Translations under genes and position numbers: made by a program
Assembly (NCBI GenBank): GCA_015501585.1
Contig: JADNRY010000005.1
Coordinates: forward strand, 1 to 64,000
DNA: 64,000 bases
Direction: 5' to 3'
From: Rhodocollybia butyracea
Lineage: Eukaryota > Basidiomycota > Agaricomycetes > Agaricales > Omphalotaceae
Shown: positions 22,598-33,767 of the stretch, piece after piece
How the letters are laid out: each line of letters starts with the position of its first letter
Numbering within the stretch: position 1 is the first letter of the stretch
The notes under the pieces: generated by a model
The model's input: the letters and a program-made list of their open reading frames with translations, nothing else
The model's database searches: none
Told to the model about the DNA's origin: nothing

Positions 22598-24034
22598 TTA
22601 AATATCTAAATCCAGATGGTCGAATGTATGATCTTCATCCAATGCAGCTTCGTATTCTTCGAAGGTCATGCCAGATTTCACTCTCTTGGTTTCTCGGTCG
22701 TCAGGTTCTTTTTCCCCAATAGATTCGTAATTTACAATATCCGCTGGCGCTGTAGTACTTTCACTTACTAGCTCTTCCCCTGGACGTTTCCTCAGGGCGA
22801 GGATCGTGGCACACCGGACTTGAGAACGCTCGCCCCACCCATCCCCCGCCGGGCGAAATTGTGTGTATAGTCCCCATGCTTTCTCGTTGATCTCCTGAGA
22901 CGTGAACGAGCTGGCAAGCAGTTGAAGAGCGCCTACGATGAATGGCATTGTTTGGCGTAAAGAACGGGATATATATGAAAAGGCAGTATTTGGTTGTGTT
23001 GGAGTACCACTGTGCAACGCGCGCCAACGTTCATTGTGCATCTGGTAAAGTGGTCTGTGGATGAAATAAAATGGTCGTAGAACAGGGAATAGAGATAGAA
23101 TCGGGCGTACATGCTGAAATCAGCATAGTTAGTTACAAGCTAGGACAAGAACCACAATGGCTTACCGTCTTCCCATAAGATTAACATAAGGCTGAGTTCC
23201 CCCTGTAACAGCTTCTAATCCATTCTGCTTGCCATCTTTGTACATACCCAATGAAACACCTTTTGATATTGCATTCATCTCGGTGTAGGAAGAAGCTGCA
23301 AAAATGATGAGCATAAAAATATGGCAGAGGAAGCTACTTTGGGACCTATACTAAGCGCTTCATCACGCTGGAATCCCATGCGTTCTGCGACAATAGTCGC
23401 CCAGGCTGCCATGAGTGGGGCTCGGTTTACGACAGTGGATTTGGATTGAAGAGTCTGCAACGTGGTGGGTAAGTGTATCCATGATATATTGCTGGATACT
23501 GACTGATTCATCCAAAACCTCGTTGAATTGCAAGCTCTCCGAGCTTTCATCAAGAGGTCTGTCAGGTAGAAATTCATTCTTTTCGGATTCGATGGGTTTC
23601 CGCTTTCGCTTTTTTGTCGGAGAGTTCTGTGGATTGACTGGTTCAACACCAGAGATAGAGTTATAGGTCATTAGAGACCTACTGCTGCTTCATTTGAGGC
23701 AAGAGAGCTAGTTGACGGCACGGATGAAGAAACCTGTTTCCGAGATATGTAACCTGCGGTGCGCAGAGCAGTGATTATCAGCTTTCTGTCTTCATTATCA
23801 TCAATTCCGGATGCCTTGAGCTTGAAGTCGTTGAGTTGACGGAGGTGTGCTGGTGTGTTATATTCCTTGTATCTATTGTTATGGCGTTGAGTATATGATC
23901 TTTCAAAATTCAGATGGGAGGATATGTTACATCTTCGCCGTAATAGCCATCGATTTGGACACTGGTACACCGTTAGAAGTGAGAATTTTGAGGAAAATTG
24001 GAAGAGCAATCTTCACGTCTTCGAATTCGTCCAT
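22598..24034 (-). CDS. Conserved protein of unknown function with helical N-terminal domain
   Basis: The start MDEFEDVKIALPIFLKIL at 24034 splices to IYKEYNTPAHLRQLNDFKLK and IITALRTAGYISRKQ, then to a basic stretch (TKKRKRKPIESEK, a likely nuclear signal). Conserved-looking blocks follow: APLMAAWATIVAERMGF, ASSYTEMNAISKGVSLGMYK, NAFSYISRSLR-type TAFSYISRSLRQTMPFIVGA and NEKAWGLYTQFRPAGDGWG. The C-terminus is acidic (DEDHTFDHLDLDI). Length about 400 residues with five introns. Good codon flow and internally consistent splicing show a real gene. I do not recognise a named family. It lies tail-to-tail with IDH1 (102 bases between stops). Confidence 0.75.
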
Positions 24035-24699
24035 GATAGTGCTTGTTAGCCAATAGACGCTGGCGATGTATGAGTCAGCTGTGAGATCGTGCGGACCGTA
24101 CGGACCGGTAAGTATAGCAACGAATTTCCTGCAGCCACATACCCCTCTCCAGTCTTCCAGATGGATACTGGATCCGAGTTCTCCTTCCGAGACACGGAAC
24201 TAGGTAATAATGAAGATAACAATAATGAATTTCCAAAGTCATGCTTTGAAAACACCCAACGGCTGGAGGGGATGACTTCTGCCCGCTACGAGAGTTCCAG
24301 AATGATGAGAATAATAATATACCCATTGCCATGCTCTGGTAAAAGTTCGCAGTCATTGATTTTCAATTTGCTCCGGTGCCGCTTGAGCGCGCTTCGCCCC
24401 AGAACATCCATACCGTATTCTTCCTTTCCAAGTTCCTTCCATACGAACCTGTTTGTTAAACCGAGCAGCACCTTGTGGCACCGGGCTATGATCTGCTATG
24501 CGCCAGGATTAACCCCCAATCGTTGTTCCCTCCGAACCGGGTATGTTACTCGGGCTATATCTTTTACAGTGCCAATGAAATGATCTCACAAAGACTATTA
24601 TTACTATGCATCGATTGAAAGGTACTGAGAGCTACTTCGGAACGGATTAGCCAGCAATATCATATAGGGGTGAACAAGGTACATGCTACCCGTCTTGTC
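24035..24699. other. Unexplained 0.67-kb gap with partial open frames on both strands
   Basis: This separates two minus-strand genes and should hold the promoter of the left one and the 3' end of DCC1. A plus frame of 164 codons (24089-24583) and minus frames containing NRFVWKELGKEEYGMDVLG (about 24450) and VIPSSRWVFSKHDFGNS (about 24265) are open. None has a family signature, and none splices convincingly to a full gene. A small extra gene is possible. Confidence 0.35.
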
Positions 24700-26102
24700 T
24701 CAGCCATTATACTGCGCTCTTGCTGTATACCACAACCCCTGTGAATCCGTCGTCGCCCTGGCATATTTCAACAGCATCTTATCGCGCTCCTTCGAGTTAA
24801 CAGCAATATCCGATAGAAAAGGTACAATGTCTTCGTTCTTCCATTTCCTACGAGTGAGAAAAAGATCTGCGAAACGCTGGGCAGGATCGACTGGGAGTGA
24901 GGACACGGGGAAGTACTTGAGGACTTCATGGATGGAGTAGGGGCCTGCAGGGGTAATTAGGTAGTTTCCCTTTTATATAATGTCAGTTTTCAGGGTACAA
25001 ATTAGAGTAAAGATATTGAGACTTACAGCGAGTAGGTCTAATGACACAGCCGAGGCGAATTTTTCGCCGACAAGCTCTTTCCAGGATGAAATAAAGTCTT
25101 CTTGATCTAGAGATTTATCCTAAAGAGGACTTTCTTTAGCTTAACTCCATACTTGTTACAGAAGCCAGCTGACCTTGGACTCTTTTAATATCCCCAGACC
25201 TGCCTCTTTGACAACAGCGTCCACGTCCATCTTCCATCTACCATCGATGTCACCAATGTCTCCAAACCAGCTCATAACTTGCACCGACACGATTCGGGGG
25301 ACATCATGGTCATCTACTAACGCGGTAGAAAGTTTTTCAACAGGTACAGATGCATGATTGAGAGACAAGGCCGTCAGCGAATTCAGGATAAACTGGATTA
25401 TCTTTGTGAGGTACGCAGAGGATATGGGACGTAAGGAGTCTAGATGAATATGAGATGGACTGTGATCGGTAGAAAAAGGTTATATGGGACCATTGATTTG
25501 AAGAATCCTTCTTTCGCGTAAACCTCGATTCAATTCCTCTTCACTTGCTTGAATCATTGCTTGCGCATTAGCGTAAGTGAATTTCTTCGAAAACATTGAC
25601 CAGTGAGAGACCAGTGATACAGTACATTCACGTACCTGCACATCTTGAAAGTCTTCATTATCCTCCTCGTCCTCACCATACTCTTTTCCCCTCAATAAAG
25701 AGTTTAATTGGTGCAATTTTGGTATAGCTTGAGTCAACTCGAGTATTTCATTAATCTGATCTCGAATGATCACGCCACTTTCGTTTGGTTCAAGAGATAT
25801 ATCCGAATCTGGAGGTGATGTTACCACAAGGATGGAGTTTGATAAGGACACGGAGCGTATGATGTAGGTCTTGTCTTGTGTGCAAAGAACAGCATCATCG
25901 CTGGATGAGCCTTTGATATGAAAGCTAAAGACGCGTAAAACAATGGGCGTAAAAGGTATTAACCACGCATTCACCCTGAACTGCCTTTAGACAAAAGAGC
26001 TTCCTCCATGAGTTTGCATAGTTCGGCAGGAAGTTCCATGAGTTTGAAGTTGCGTTGTTCTGCAAACGATGAAGCAGAAAAACGGATATTGTGATCGGTC
26101 AT
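24700..26102 (-). CDS. DCC1: Sister chromatid cohesion protein DCC1
   Basis: Subunit of the alternative clamp loader Ctf18-Dcc1-Ctf8-RFC, acting on PCNA at replication forks to build cohesion. The N-terminus FKLMELPAELCKLMEEALL splices to the family hallmark KGSSSDDAVLCTQDKTYIIR. Further on are QINEILELTQAIPKLHQL, MIQASEEELNRGL (matching the human QASEEEI block), and the winged-helix C-terminal part with GNYLITPAGPYSIHEVL, LFLTRRKWKNEDIVPFL and AVNSKERDKMLLKYARATT. Order and spacing match human DCC1. ATG at 26102; stop at 24700. Confidence 0.92.
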
Positions 26103-26668
26103 GGTAGTATAGAGGCGCGTCGCGAATTTACAACGCGTGAACAAAGTCTGGTTTGATGCCGGACATGTGATGCGGCATGTCTACAGGAGGAGGTGGAGCA
26201 CGATAGAGCCTGATAGAGCACGATCCACCTTTTGTGCTTAAAAAAGCATAGATATCCCTTGTTATTATAGACTTACAGTAGTGATGCAATTTCGTGTCGA
26301 GTGAGAGAAGTACTACGACACGACTGTGGAGTCTAGACGCAATGACGCGAGTGCCAAGGTCATGGCATGCCGGTATCAAGCTCGACTTATTTCTGTTGAG
26401 GACGGCCTACAGTCTTTGTTTGAATAAAACAGCTGGATACGGATATCGCCCGTTTCGCCGACATGGCTAGTCATCGGTCAATCAAAGAAACGACGGGCCC
26501 AAATAGTGCAACATGTTTGTTCCAGTTTCAAATTTTACACTACGTTGTCCATTTGGTATATTTATTATGTTGTAGTGTCCAATTGCAAAGAGTACATAAC
26601 GGATGAGTCTACCGTATTCTATATAGAGGGAGGATAACTGGACGGCCGGGGGTAATCCATGAAATCTA
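26103..26668. other. DCC1 promoter and glutamine synthetase 3' region
   Basis: About 0.57 kb. A minus frame at 26128-26379 has no family match. No repeat or RNA gene is visible. Confidence 0.5.
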
Positions 26669-27950
26669 CTACTGAGTAAGAACAGTCGTCTCAACCATGA
26701 TACCAGTGACACGATATGGGTCTGAGGGATTCCATTAATACAAGAACGAGCAGAGTAAGAATGGAGCATACCAATGTTTGAAGCGGGTCGTCTATCTTCC
26801 ATGTAACCATAGCCTTGCGCGGCAACATGTCTTGGCACACGAATAGAAGCACCACGGTTAGCAACACCAGAACTGAAAGAACCGATGTGTCCAGTTTCAT
26901 GACGGCCAGTCAGACGAAGATCGTTGTCCTCTCCGTACACGGCGATGTGCTCGTCATGGCGCTTAGATAGTTTTTCGATGGCGGCCTCAATGTGCTTCAT
27001 TCCTCCAGGTTCACGCATTGCCTTTGTGGAGTAGTTCGTATGGCATCCGGCGCCGTTCCACTCGCCCTGAAGGGGTTTTGGGTGGAAAGAGACCTTGACG
27101 CCCCACTGCTCGGCAATACGGATGAGGAGATAACGAGCCATCCACAAGTGGTCGCCCATTGAGATCCCTTCACAAGGACCAACCTGGAACTCCCACTGCG
27201 CAGGCATAACTTCAGCGTTGATACCGCTGATGTTGACTCCGGCGTATAGACAAGCGCGGTAGTGAGCCTCAATGAGGTCACGAGCAAAGACTTTTCCAGT
27301 TCCTAAGCGAACAAGGTCAGCGAAGATTGAGAGGGATTAGTGTACTTGACCTACCGGCACCACAGTAGTAGGGCCCCTGAGGACCAGGGAAACCGCCTTT
27401 GGGCCAACCAAGGGGTGTACCATCGGCGTCGAACAAAGTGTATTCCTGTTCTAAACCAAACCAGGGTTCAACGTCTTTGGCTTGGTCCATGATTTTCTTC
27501 GCATGATGACGGAAGTTGGTCTTGTTAGGAGTACCGTCGTTGTTGTAAGTTTCTGCGAGGACAAGGATGTTGTCACCGCCACGGAAAGGGTCTTTGAAGA
27601 TGGCAGCGGGACGGAGATAGACGTCAGAATCGTGTCCGGGAGCCTGGTTCGTTGAAGAACCGTCGAAGTCCCAAGTACGAAGCTGACCGATGTCGGTGAC
27701 TTTCTTGCTGACGGTCTAGAGGAGTAAGAGAATAAGAATAAGAAGAAATTAACAGCATAAAGCGAGATTCGAACAGTAGTTTTAGAACGAAGACCACTGT
27801 CGCCGTCGATCCAAACGTCTGATAAGAGAGAAATGAGTCACATTTCGCTTTTCTATATAGATAACAAGACTCACATTCAGCCTGGACTTTCTCGCCCTGA
27901 GGCAGAGCAAGGAAAGGCGCTAGCAGATCGTTGCGGTAAGTGTTATTCAT
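26669..27950 (-). CDS. GLN1: Glutamine synthetase (type II, eukaryotic)
   Basis: Makes glutamine from glutamate, ammonia and ATP in the cytosol. The start [18 protein letters not shown] at 27950 is followed by [34 protein letters not shown] (the beta-Grasp signature), [20 protein letters not shown] (Glu metal ligands), [33 protein letters not shown] (ATP-binding), [17 protein letters not shown] and [11 protein letters not shown] last intron joins NI to [17 protein letters not shown]; longer open frames past that point are read-through. Length about 355 residues, standard for the family. Five short introns. Confidence 0.97.
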
Positions 27951-28017
27951 TGTGGAGTTCAGTTGGGGTTTAGTTAGAGGAAAAGAGGAGGTGGAGCTGG
28001 GGGTAATTTGCTTATCG

Positions 28018-28046
28018 CAATTTATATAAAATTTTATATAAAATTT
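28018..28046 (-). promoter_or_regulatory. Duplicated TATA-like element of the glutamine synthetase promoter
   Basis: Two back-to-back copies of an 'attttatataaa'-like sequence lie about 70-95 bases before the minus-strand ATG at 27950. Both contain TATATAAA-type TATA boxes. This fits a strongly expressed, regulated gene. Confidence 0.5.
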
Positions 28047-28206
28047 TGACATGTCATACACAAGGCACACGGGTCATTTGCTAATTCGGGGTGCAATCAT
28101 CAATGGGGCTGGACGGAGCGGCGAAACACAAAGCGGTCATTTTGCTCTTCGATCGGCTCAAGAGTACACAGCAGTATTACACAGCTAAAATACAGAAGAA
28201 AGCGAA

Positions 28207-30350
28207 CTAGAATTTGTATTCTTTCGTCTTTCTATCCCTCTCTCGGTCCTTTTCCATCTTTTGCTTTTTCTTGGACATCTCCTTGGCCACCATATCTGAG
28301 AAATCTTCCTTGTTAAGACCGCCTGGGACTCCCGCAGAACCCCTCGAATGAGCATCATATTTCTTCCGCAACTCGTCTTCGGAAAGTCCTTCCAATTCTC
28401 CGGCATCGATAGAAACATCGACTCCATTTTTACGCTAGAAAAACAATTTAAACACAGATAACAACAATAGAGATAACACTGAATACAAACGTACCTTTGT
28501 TCCACGACCGTCACCCAACACAGGAATAGCAGTGCCGGGATTGGCGACGGCACTAACATCGTAGCCTCTCTCACTGCCCATTAGTCCCCTTACAGAAGTC
28601 TGCTTCTCTGGAACAACTTGGTATAATGACCGTGGTCCAGAATCGGTAGGTTCGGAAGGTGCTCGAGTAGAGTTCTTACGAAGTTCGAGGAAATCGGGAG
28701 TCTCCAGACCACCGGCAATTGTGGAAACGACACTGGCCATGCCAGACGGTGTCTCCAGACCAGACGGAGTTTGCAAACCGTCAGCTGGTGCAGCGGCGGC
28801 GTCTGCTTCTTCCTCGTCTTCAGACTCTTCTTCAGATTCCTCCTCAGATTCTTCTGCAGCGCAATTAATGACAAAAGTTAGATCAGAGTTTGTGAATTTA
28901 CCTTCTTCAGGCTCAAGTTCGCCCCAAAGCTCCTTGTTAATAGGCTCGCCCATCTGAAAGAAAATAAGAAAATATAACTAAGATAGATTGATTCTAGGGT
29001 AATTTATTCACGTACTTCTGAATCGCCAGCCTTGGGCAAAACTCCAAAGACATCACCATATAAAGGTCGGTTGTACTCGTCGAGAGGTGGTTTACCCCAT
29101 CCACCAGGGTGAAAGCCCCACTGAGCCCTATGAGCCAATGTCAGCGACACAGCGATGGCTAAACTTGAAACTGACCCTTCTGGTATGGGCGCGTTAAGCC
29201 CTGGTATCCGTAATGTTGGATAGCTTGGCGGTGGTCCAAATCGTTGCATACTAATGAGCCAAGGTGGTGGTGCAAGTGGCGGTATCGATAATGCTTCCAC
29301 AAGCTCAGGCGATAAATCACCCGGTCGCTTCTCCTTCAACGAAGTCTCGAATTCTTTGCCTTCATAATACCTAATTAGAGGCTATCAGCCGAACGAGGCA
29401 AATTTTAACAGTGACGACTCACATTTCTCCAAATCCAGTTACTGGAGGCTTTGTTTGAAATTTGAAGAATGCGTCGTGAAGTTTTTGATAGTCGATGTCA
29501 ATTTTGCCCATCTTCGGTTGAACACGCTCTCTTGTCTTTGCCTTTAACGACATGTTGGCTTCTTTCTCCTTTACCGCGTCTCGCATGGTGGCAATTCCGG
29601 TGTCGGCGATGTAGGCAGGAAGTTGGAAGGGTGGTTTTTCGATACCACGTTTTCCTTGTAGATAATCGCGTTTTGCGCTCCAGTGGATAGGAATTGGAAC
29701 AGTATTTCGATAGCTTTTCAGATGAAGGAGTAGTCGAGGATCAGCCGCGGTAACGTCTGTCCATTCTACCACTTCTGGTTTCTTAACGAGTTGCTTGAGC
29801 TCTGCCACAGTAAGACGTGCCATTTTCCGCTGCTTTTTCTTTGACAAGGGCTTTTTCTCCGAGTCAGAGGCTTCGTCGTCAGAAGCCATATCGTCGTCCG
29901 AATAGATAATTTCGCCTTTGGAAGGTACCTGTTCTTCATTCTGCGTGATTTGGATATCAGACAGAAAGTGGAGCGAAGAATGTTGACCACGCACCAGAGA
30001 TTCATCCGGAGGAAGCTGGAAACGGGCAAAGACGTCGGAGAATGCTTCGAGGGCAGAGCCTTGAACATTCAACTGTTCAGGTACGTACTCGACATTAGAA
30101 CTAGAGCTCAACGGCTCATTTGTCTCCTTCATCGATACATCTTCTGTGTCTGTCTCGTTCCCATTCTAAGAAAGCAGACGGTCAGAATTTGTTTGATACG
30201 GAATAAGAAACAACGTACTTGAGATACCTTTTTCTGTTTTTGCTTTAGCCGACGAAGCTGATTCTTGGACTTGATACCTTTCGCTTTTACTGCATGACCG
30301 TTGGTGCCGCTGTTGACCTGAGCTGAAAGTACTGCAGTTGAGGCGACCAT
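28207..30350 (-). CDS. CUS1: Splicing factor 3B subunit 2 (SAP145 / Cus1)
   Basis: U2 snRNP protein that contacts pre-mRNA next to the branch site and binds the p14/SF3B4 side of SF3b. N-terminus MVASTAVLSAQVNSGTNG with a Lys-rich GIKSKNQLRRLKQKQKK segment. The DUF382 core includes WTDVTAADPRLLLHLKSYRN, TVPIPIHWSAKRDYLQGKRG and GKIDIDYQKLHDAFFKFQTK. The PSP domain contains PGDLSPELVEALSIPPLAPP, GPPPSYPTLRIPGLNAPIP, GAQWGFHPGGWGKPPLDEY and RPLYGDVFGV. An acidic tract (ESEEESEEESEDEEEAD) and a Lys-rich end (KKKQKMEKDRERDRKTKEYK) complete it. About 610 residues and six introns. The retained-looking segment after LEPEE is an intron. Confidence 0.95.
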
Positions 30351-30746
30351 AGAACAAATCCAAGCAAGTAATCGTGAGAAAGTTTTGTCTAATTAGCTTC
30401 AAATAAATGTTCTTTGATCTAATTTGCGGCAGTTCAGAAAGTTGCTAGTTTGATTCTGATTCAATCTGCGACAGTTCAGAACCTTGCGTTGAGCATTTCT
30501 AAGTCGTTTTCTGTTTATTTTGCAGTCAAAAACTCCCCAAGGTCTCAGAGCCGGCTCGGAGTCTAACGGACCGTAAAGTGATGGGCGCTAAATTTAAGGC
30601 TATGCTGATGCTACATCAGCCAACTCTGTAACTTGGCTGTAACTTGTTTCCGGCGCTGAGCTTGCTACTAAGCCTGCCTTTTTTGATTGTATTTCTAGCT
30701 CTTTCCTTTTCTCTTTCACCACTTCCTCGACGCTCAACTGAGCGCA
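30351..30746. promoter_or_regulatory. 396-bp divergent promoter between SF3B2 and the arrestin-like gene
   Basis: Contains a near-repeat of 'tttgattctgattcaatctgcgacagttcaga' type: 'gcggcagttcagaa' at 30424-30437 and 'gcgacagttcagaa' at 30468-30481. A pyrimidine-rich leader (ctttccttttctctttcacc) precedes the plus-strand ATG. Confidence 0.5.
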
Positions 30747-33700
30747 ATGTCTGGTCAGGTCAAACTGTGTGTACATATCATTTTATCATACGGAACCCCC
30801 AGTTAAGCGGCTTTATTTCTAGCACCCTTCGACCTCCTCCGAACGTAGATTTCGTTCATGGTGCGTTTCCCACGTTTCTCTACAAATCAGTTCTTTAACT
30901 AGCTTGTGCTCAGGATATCCCGGAATACCGCCAGGCGCTGCAGATAGGCCTCAGGCAGCAGTGAAAGGAGTATGTCCTTAGGTTTTCTAGATTGTTTATT
31001 TGGATTTACTGAGTATGCAGGCCATAGAACTTCGCGCGGGTGCTCAAGGCGTCAAGGCGAAGTGGGTACGCGTGGAACTGCGAAAAGTCGAAACACTACC
31101 AAATGGTGGTGTACAGAATACCTTTTACGATTTCGTTGGCCCAAGTCCAGTTACTCTATGGACCGCCAGCGATGAGTACGGGGTTTTGAACTCGGTACGT
31201 TTCCTTTTATCTTGCGTAACATCTTCGTTCTGACCTTCTTCTAGCAAGACTTTCCGTTTCAAATTCGGATACCAGAATCTGTACCTCCCAGCATTGCGTT
31301 AGAAAACCGAGGTAAGCTTCAATCAATTGAAGTTTATACGCGCTAACTAATTTTCTTCAGCTGGAATCAAGTATGAACTACTAGCTAGCGTTTGTACTAA
31401 GGGAAAAAGGTGCGATACGGACAATCATATCCTCCAGCGTTCATTAATCGAATGTCAGAGGTTTTCTACGACGGAGAAAGTCCAACGTAGTGTCCACCCA
31501 AGCCGCCATCATCATTGACAAGCACGAGCTGCATTCTACGTGGCCTGTCTACTGTCAGCCGGAAACCCGACAGATCACTCACGAGGGTGTCACGTTAACC
31601 GTCGAGCGAAACCAAACCTGTTATGGGCCAGGAGATCGGATCTCGGTCATGGCAACTCTTAAGTCAGACAGTGTACATACCATTCTTCTTAGAGGATTTG
31701 AGCTCACCCTCAAAGAGTCGACGATCTTTCGTGCAGGGCCGTACACTTCGGGCAAGAAAAGTGTGCCTCAGGTTCGTGTAGTGCCAGTTGCAGAAACCCG
31801 GTTACCGGTCAACTTCAGCTTGTACGGTGGCATGGTCCAGAAGGCCGAACTCACCTGCGCAGTTTCGCCAAACCACACTACTACCACCTTGAACACTGCG
31901 CGACATATTGATATCACGTATGTACTCAGTGTGAAAGCGCTTCTTGGCACTGGCCAGCCACTTGTGATGGATCTACCGGTTGTTCTTTCAAACTGGCAAC
32001 GGTACGTTGCGCGTCTTGCTCCCTCTGGGTGGGTTCCCTAATTGTCCCACAGGAATGTTTCTCACGAAGCCATCCGCCGAATCGGGCCTGCCCCTGGTCT
32101 ATCATTGCTACCCGCAACTGCAACCGGCGCTAACACCGTGACGACTCAGGCGAACGCTCGACCCTCTACGACTGCCATGACTATAGAGCGGCCCACTGGC
32201 GTTAGCAGAGGCCCCTCGAGTACCGCCAATGGTAGTGTGGACATGTCATCCAAGCCCGATGAAATGGGATATGGCGGAGGGTATGGGCCAAAACCTGGAA
32301 CCGCAAACGGCCCGAAACCTGCGACTTCAATTGATGACTTCGGCAAGTCGCCAACTGCTACAGGCAGCCCAGTCTCCGCTGGGATGGGTGCCAGCGCTTC
32401 TACTGGAAACAGATTTGTCGCTGGAAATACAGGAACGCAGCCAATGCGGAAGCCCGCCAATGTTACCACTTCAAACAAGTGGCTCAGTGCGGAGGAAGAA
32501 AAGAAGAACCTTTATGAGCAGGCGAAGCAGAAGGCAGAGGCGACCCAGGCAGGTGCAATGGCACAACAAAACGTCGTAAGTATTTCCTGCGCTATCAAAT
32601 ATATCAGTACTCAACATCACATAGCAACCTACTGTTACTGTTCCTCCGAAAACTACTCCAGCAGTGAAAAATGCTGCATGGCTTTCGGCAGAGGAAGAAA
32701 AGACTCGGCTATACCAAAAGGCTCAGGAGGCTGCTAGGAAAGCTCAGGGTCTTGATTACTCGCCGTCAACTGAATCACCAAATAATCGACCAATTGTCAA
32801 CTCTACTGCTGCGGGTGTTCCTCAATATCTCAGTGCAGAAGAAGAGAAAGCCGCCCTCAGGAGATATGAAGAGGCGAAACGAGCAGTTCAACGGACCCAG
32901 CTGGGAGGAACGGACGATGTGGGCACATCGTCGTCGTCATCGGCACCGTATGTGCCTCCACCAGCTGCGAACGAGCTACCTCCGTCGTTCGAGGCATCTG
33001 TACCCGTGGATGCTCGAACTCAGCTCGCCGAAAAGGAACGCTTACGTCTGGAATATGAGGCCCGGGACCGCGCTGCCGCTGCTGCCAAAGCGCAAGCGGA
33101 TAACGCCCCCGCATATTCCCATGACCCTGAGCCACAACCTCTGACCGATACTAGCATCCAAAGTGCCATTGCAGAAAAGGAAATGCTCCGCAGGAAATTT
33201 GAGATGCAGGATGCTCAAGCTCGCGCAGCTCCCGGTTCACCTTCTCAACCTCCGCGCCAAGCTTCTCCAACCTTCAGGAGCCGGCCTACTCCTGCTCCTC
33301 CATCATCAAATCGTGTTCTTACTGCTGCGGAGGAAAAAGCCATGTTGCGTGCCCGATTTGAAGCCGAAGATTCTGCTCCACCGGCACCAACACCAGCTAC
33401 TCCTCCCCCCCAGATTAACGGCTACAGCCACGTCAATGATTACACAAATGGCGCCCCAGGCCCGTCCACTCCTTCCCCTTCTATACCAACCTTTAATACA
33501 CCTCCAGCGCCGCCGCCATTGGCACCAAAACCTCCCGCTGCCTATATCCAGGAGACGCAAGAAGAAGATGCTCGTGTTTCTCGATATGTCAATTCAGCAG
33601 CCCCACTTCCTGACCTTGACCACTACAGTACGCTCTCGAGAAACCCTTCCGCCAGCGCTACTGGTAGTTTGGATATTCGTCCGTTTACACCGTTCAATCC

Positions 33701-33767
33701 CGGTTTTGACAACTCGAGAAACGTCGGGCTACCTCCACCTCTTCCTGCTGCTAACCAGCGTAACTAA
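30747..33767 (+). CDS. Arrestin-like protein with Pro-rich tail and repeated AEEEK segments
   Basis: A 20-nt first exon (MSGQVKL) splices to TLRPPPNVDFVHGYPGIPPG, then to the arrestin N-fold (KAKWVRVELRKVETLPNGG, FYDFVGPSPVTLW, DFPFQIRIPESVPPSIALE, GIKYELLASVCTKGKRG) and the C-fold (VSTQAAIIIDKHELHSTWPV, LTVERNQTCYGPGDRISVMA, LNTARHIDITYVLSVKAL). After about residue 350 the protein turns disordered and Pro/Ala-rich. It carries six degenerate copies of a charged helical unit of the type WLSAEEEKTRLYQKAQEAAR (near 32480, 32675, 32827, 33023, 33163 and 33318). Arrestin-fold proteins in fungi recruit ubiquitin ligases or act in pH signalling and endocytosis. No PPxY pair is clear here, so partner and cargo are open. 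About eight introns; stop at 33765-33767. Confidence 0.88.
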
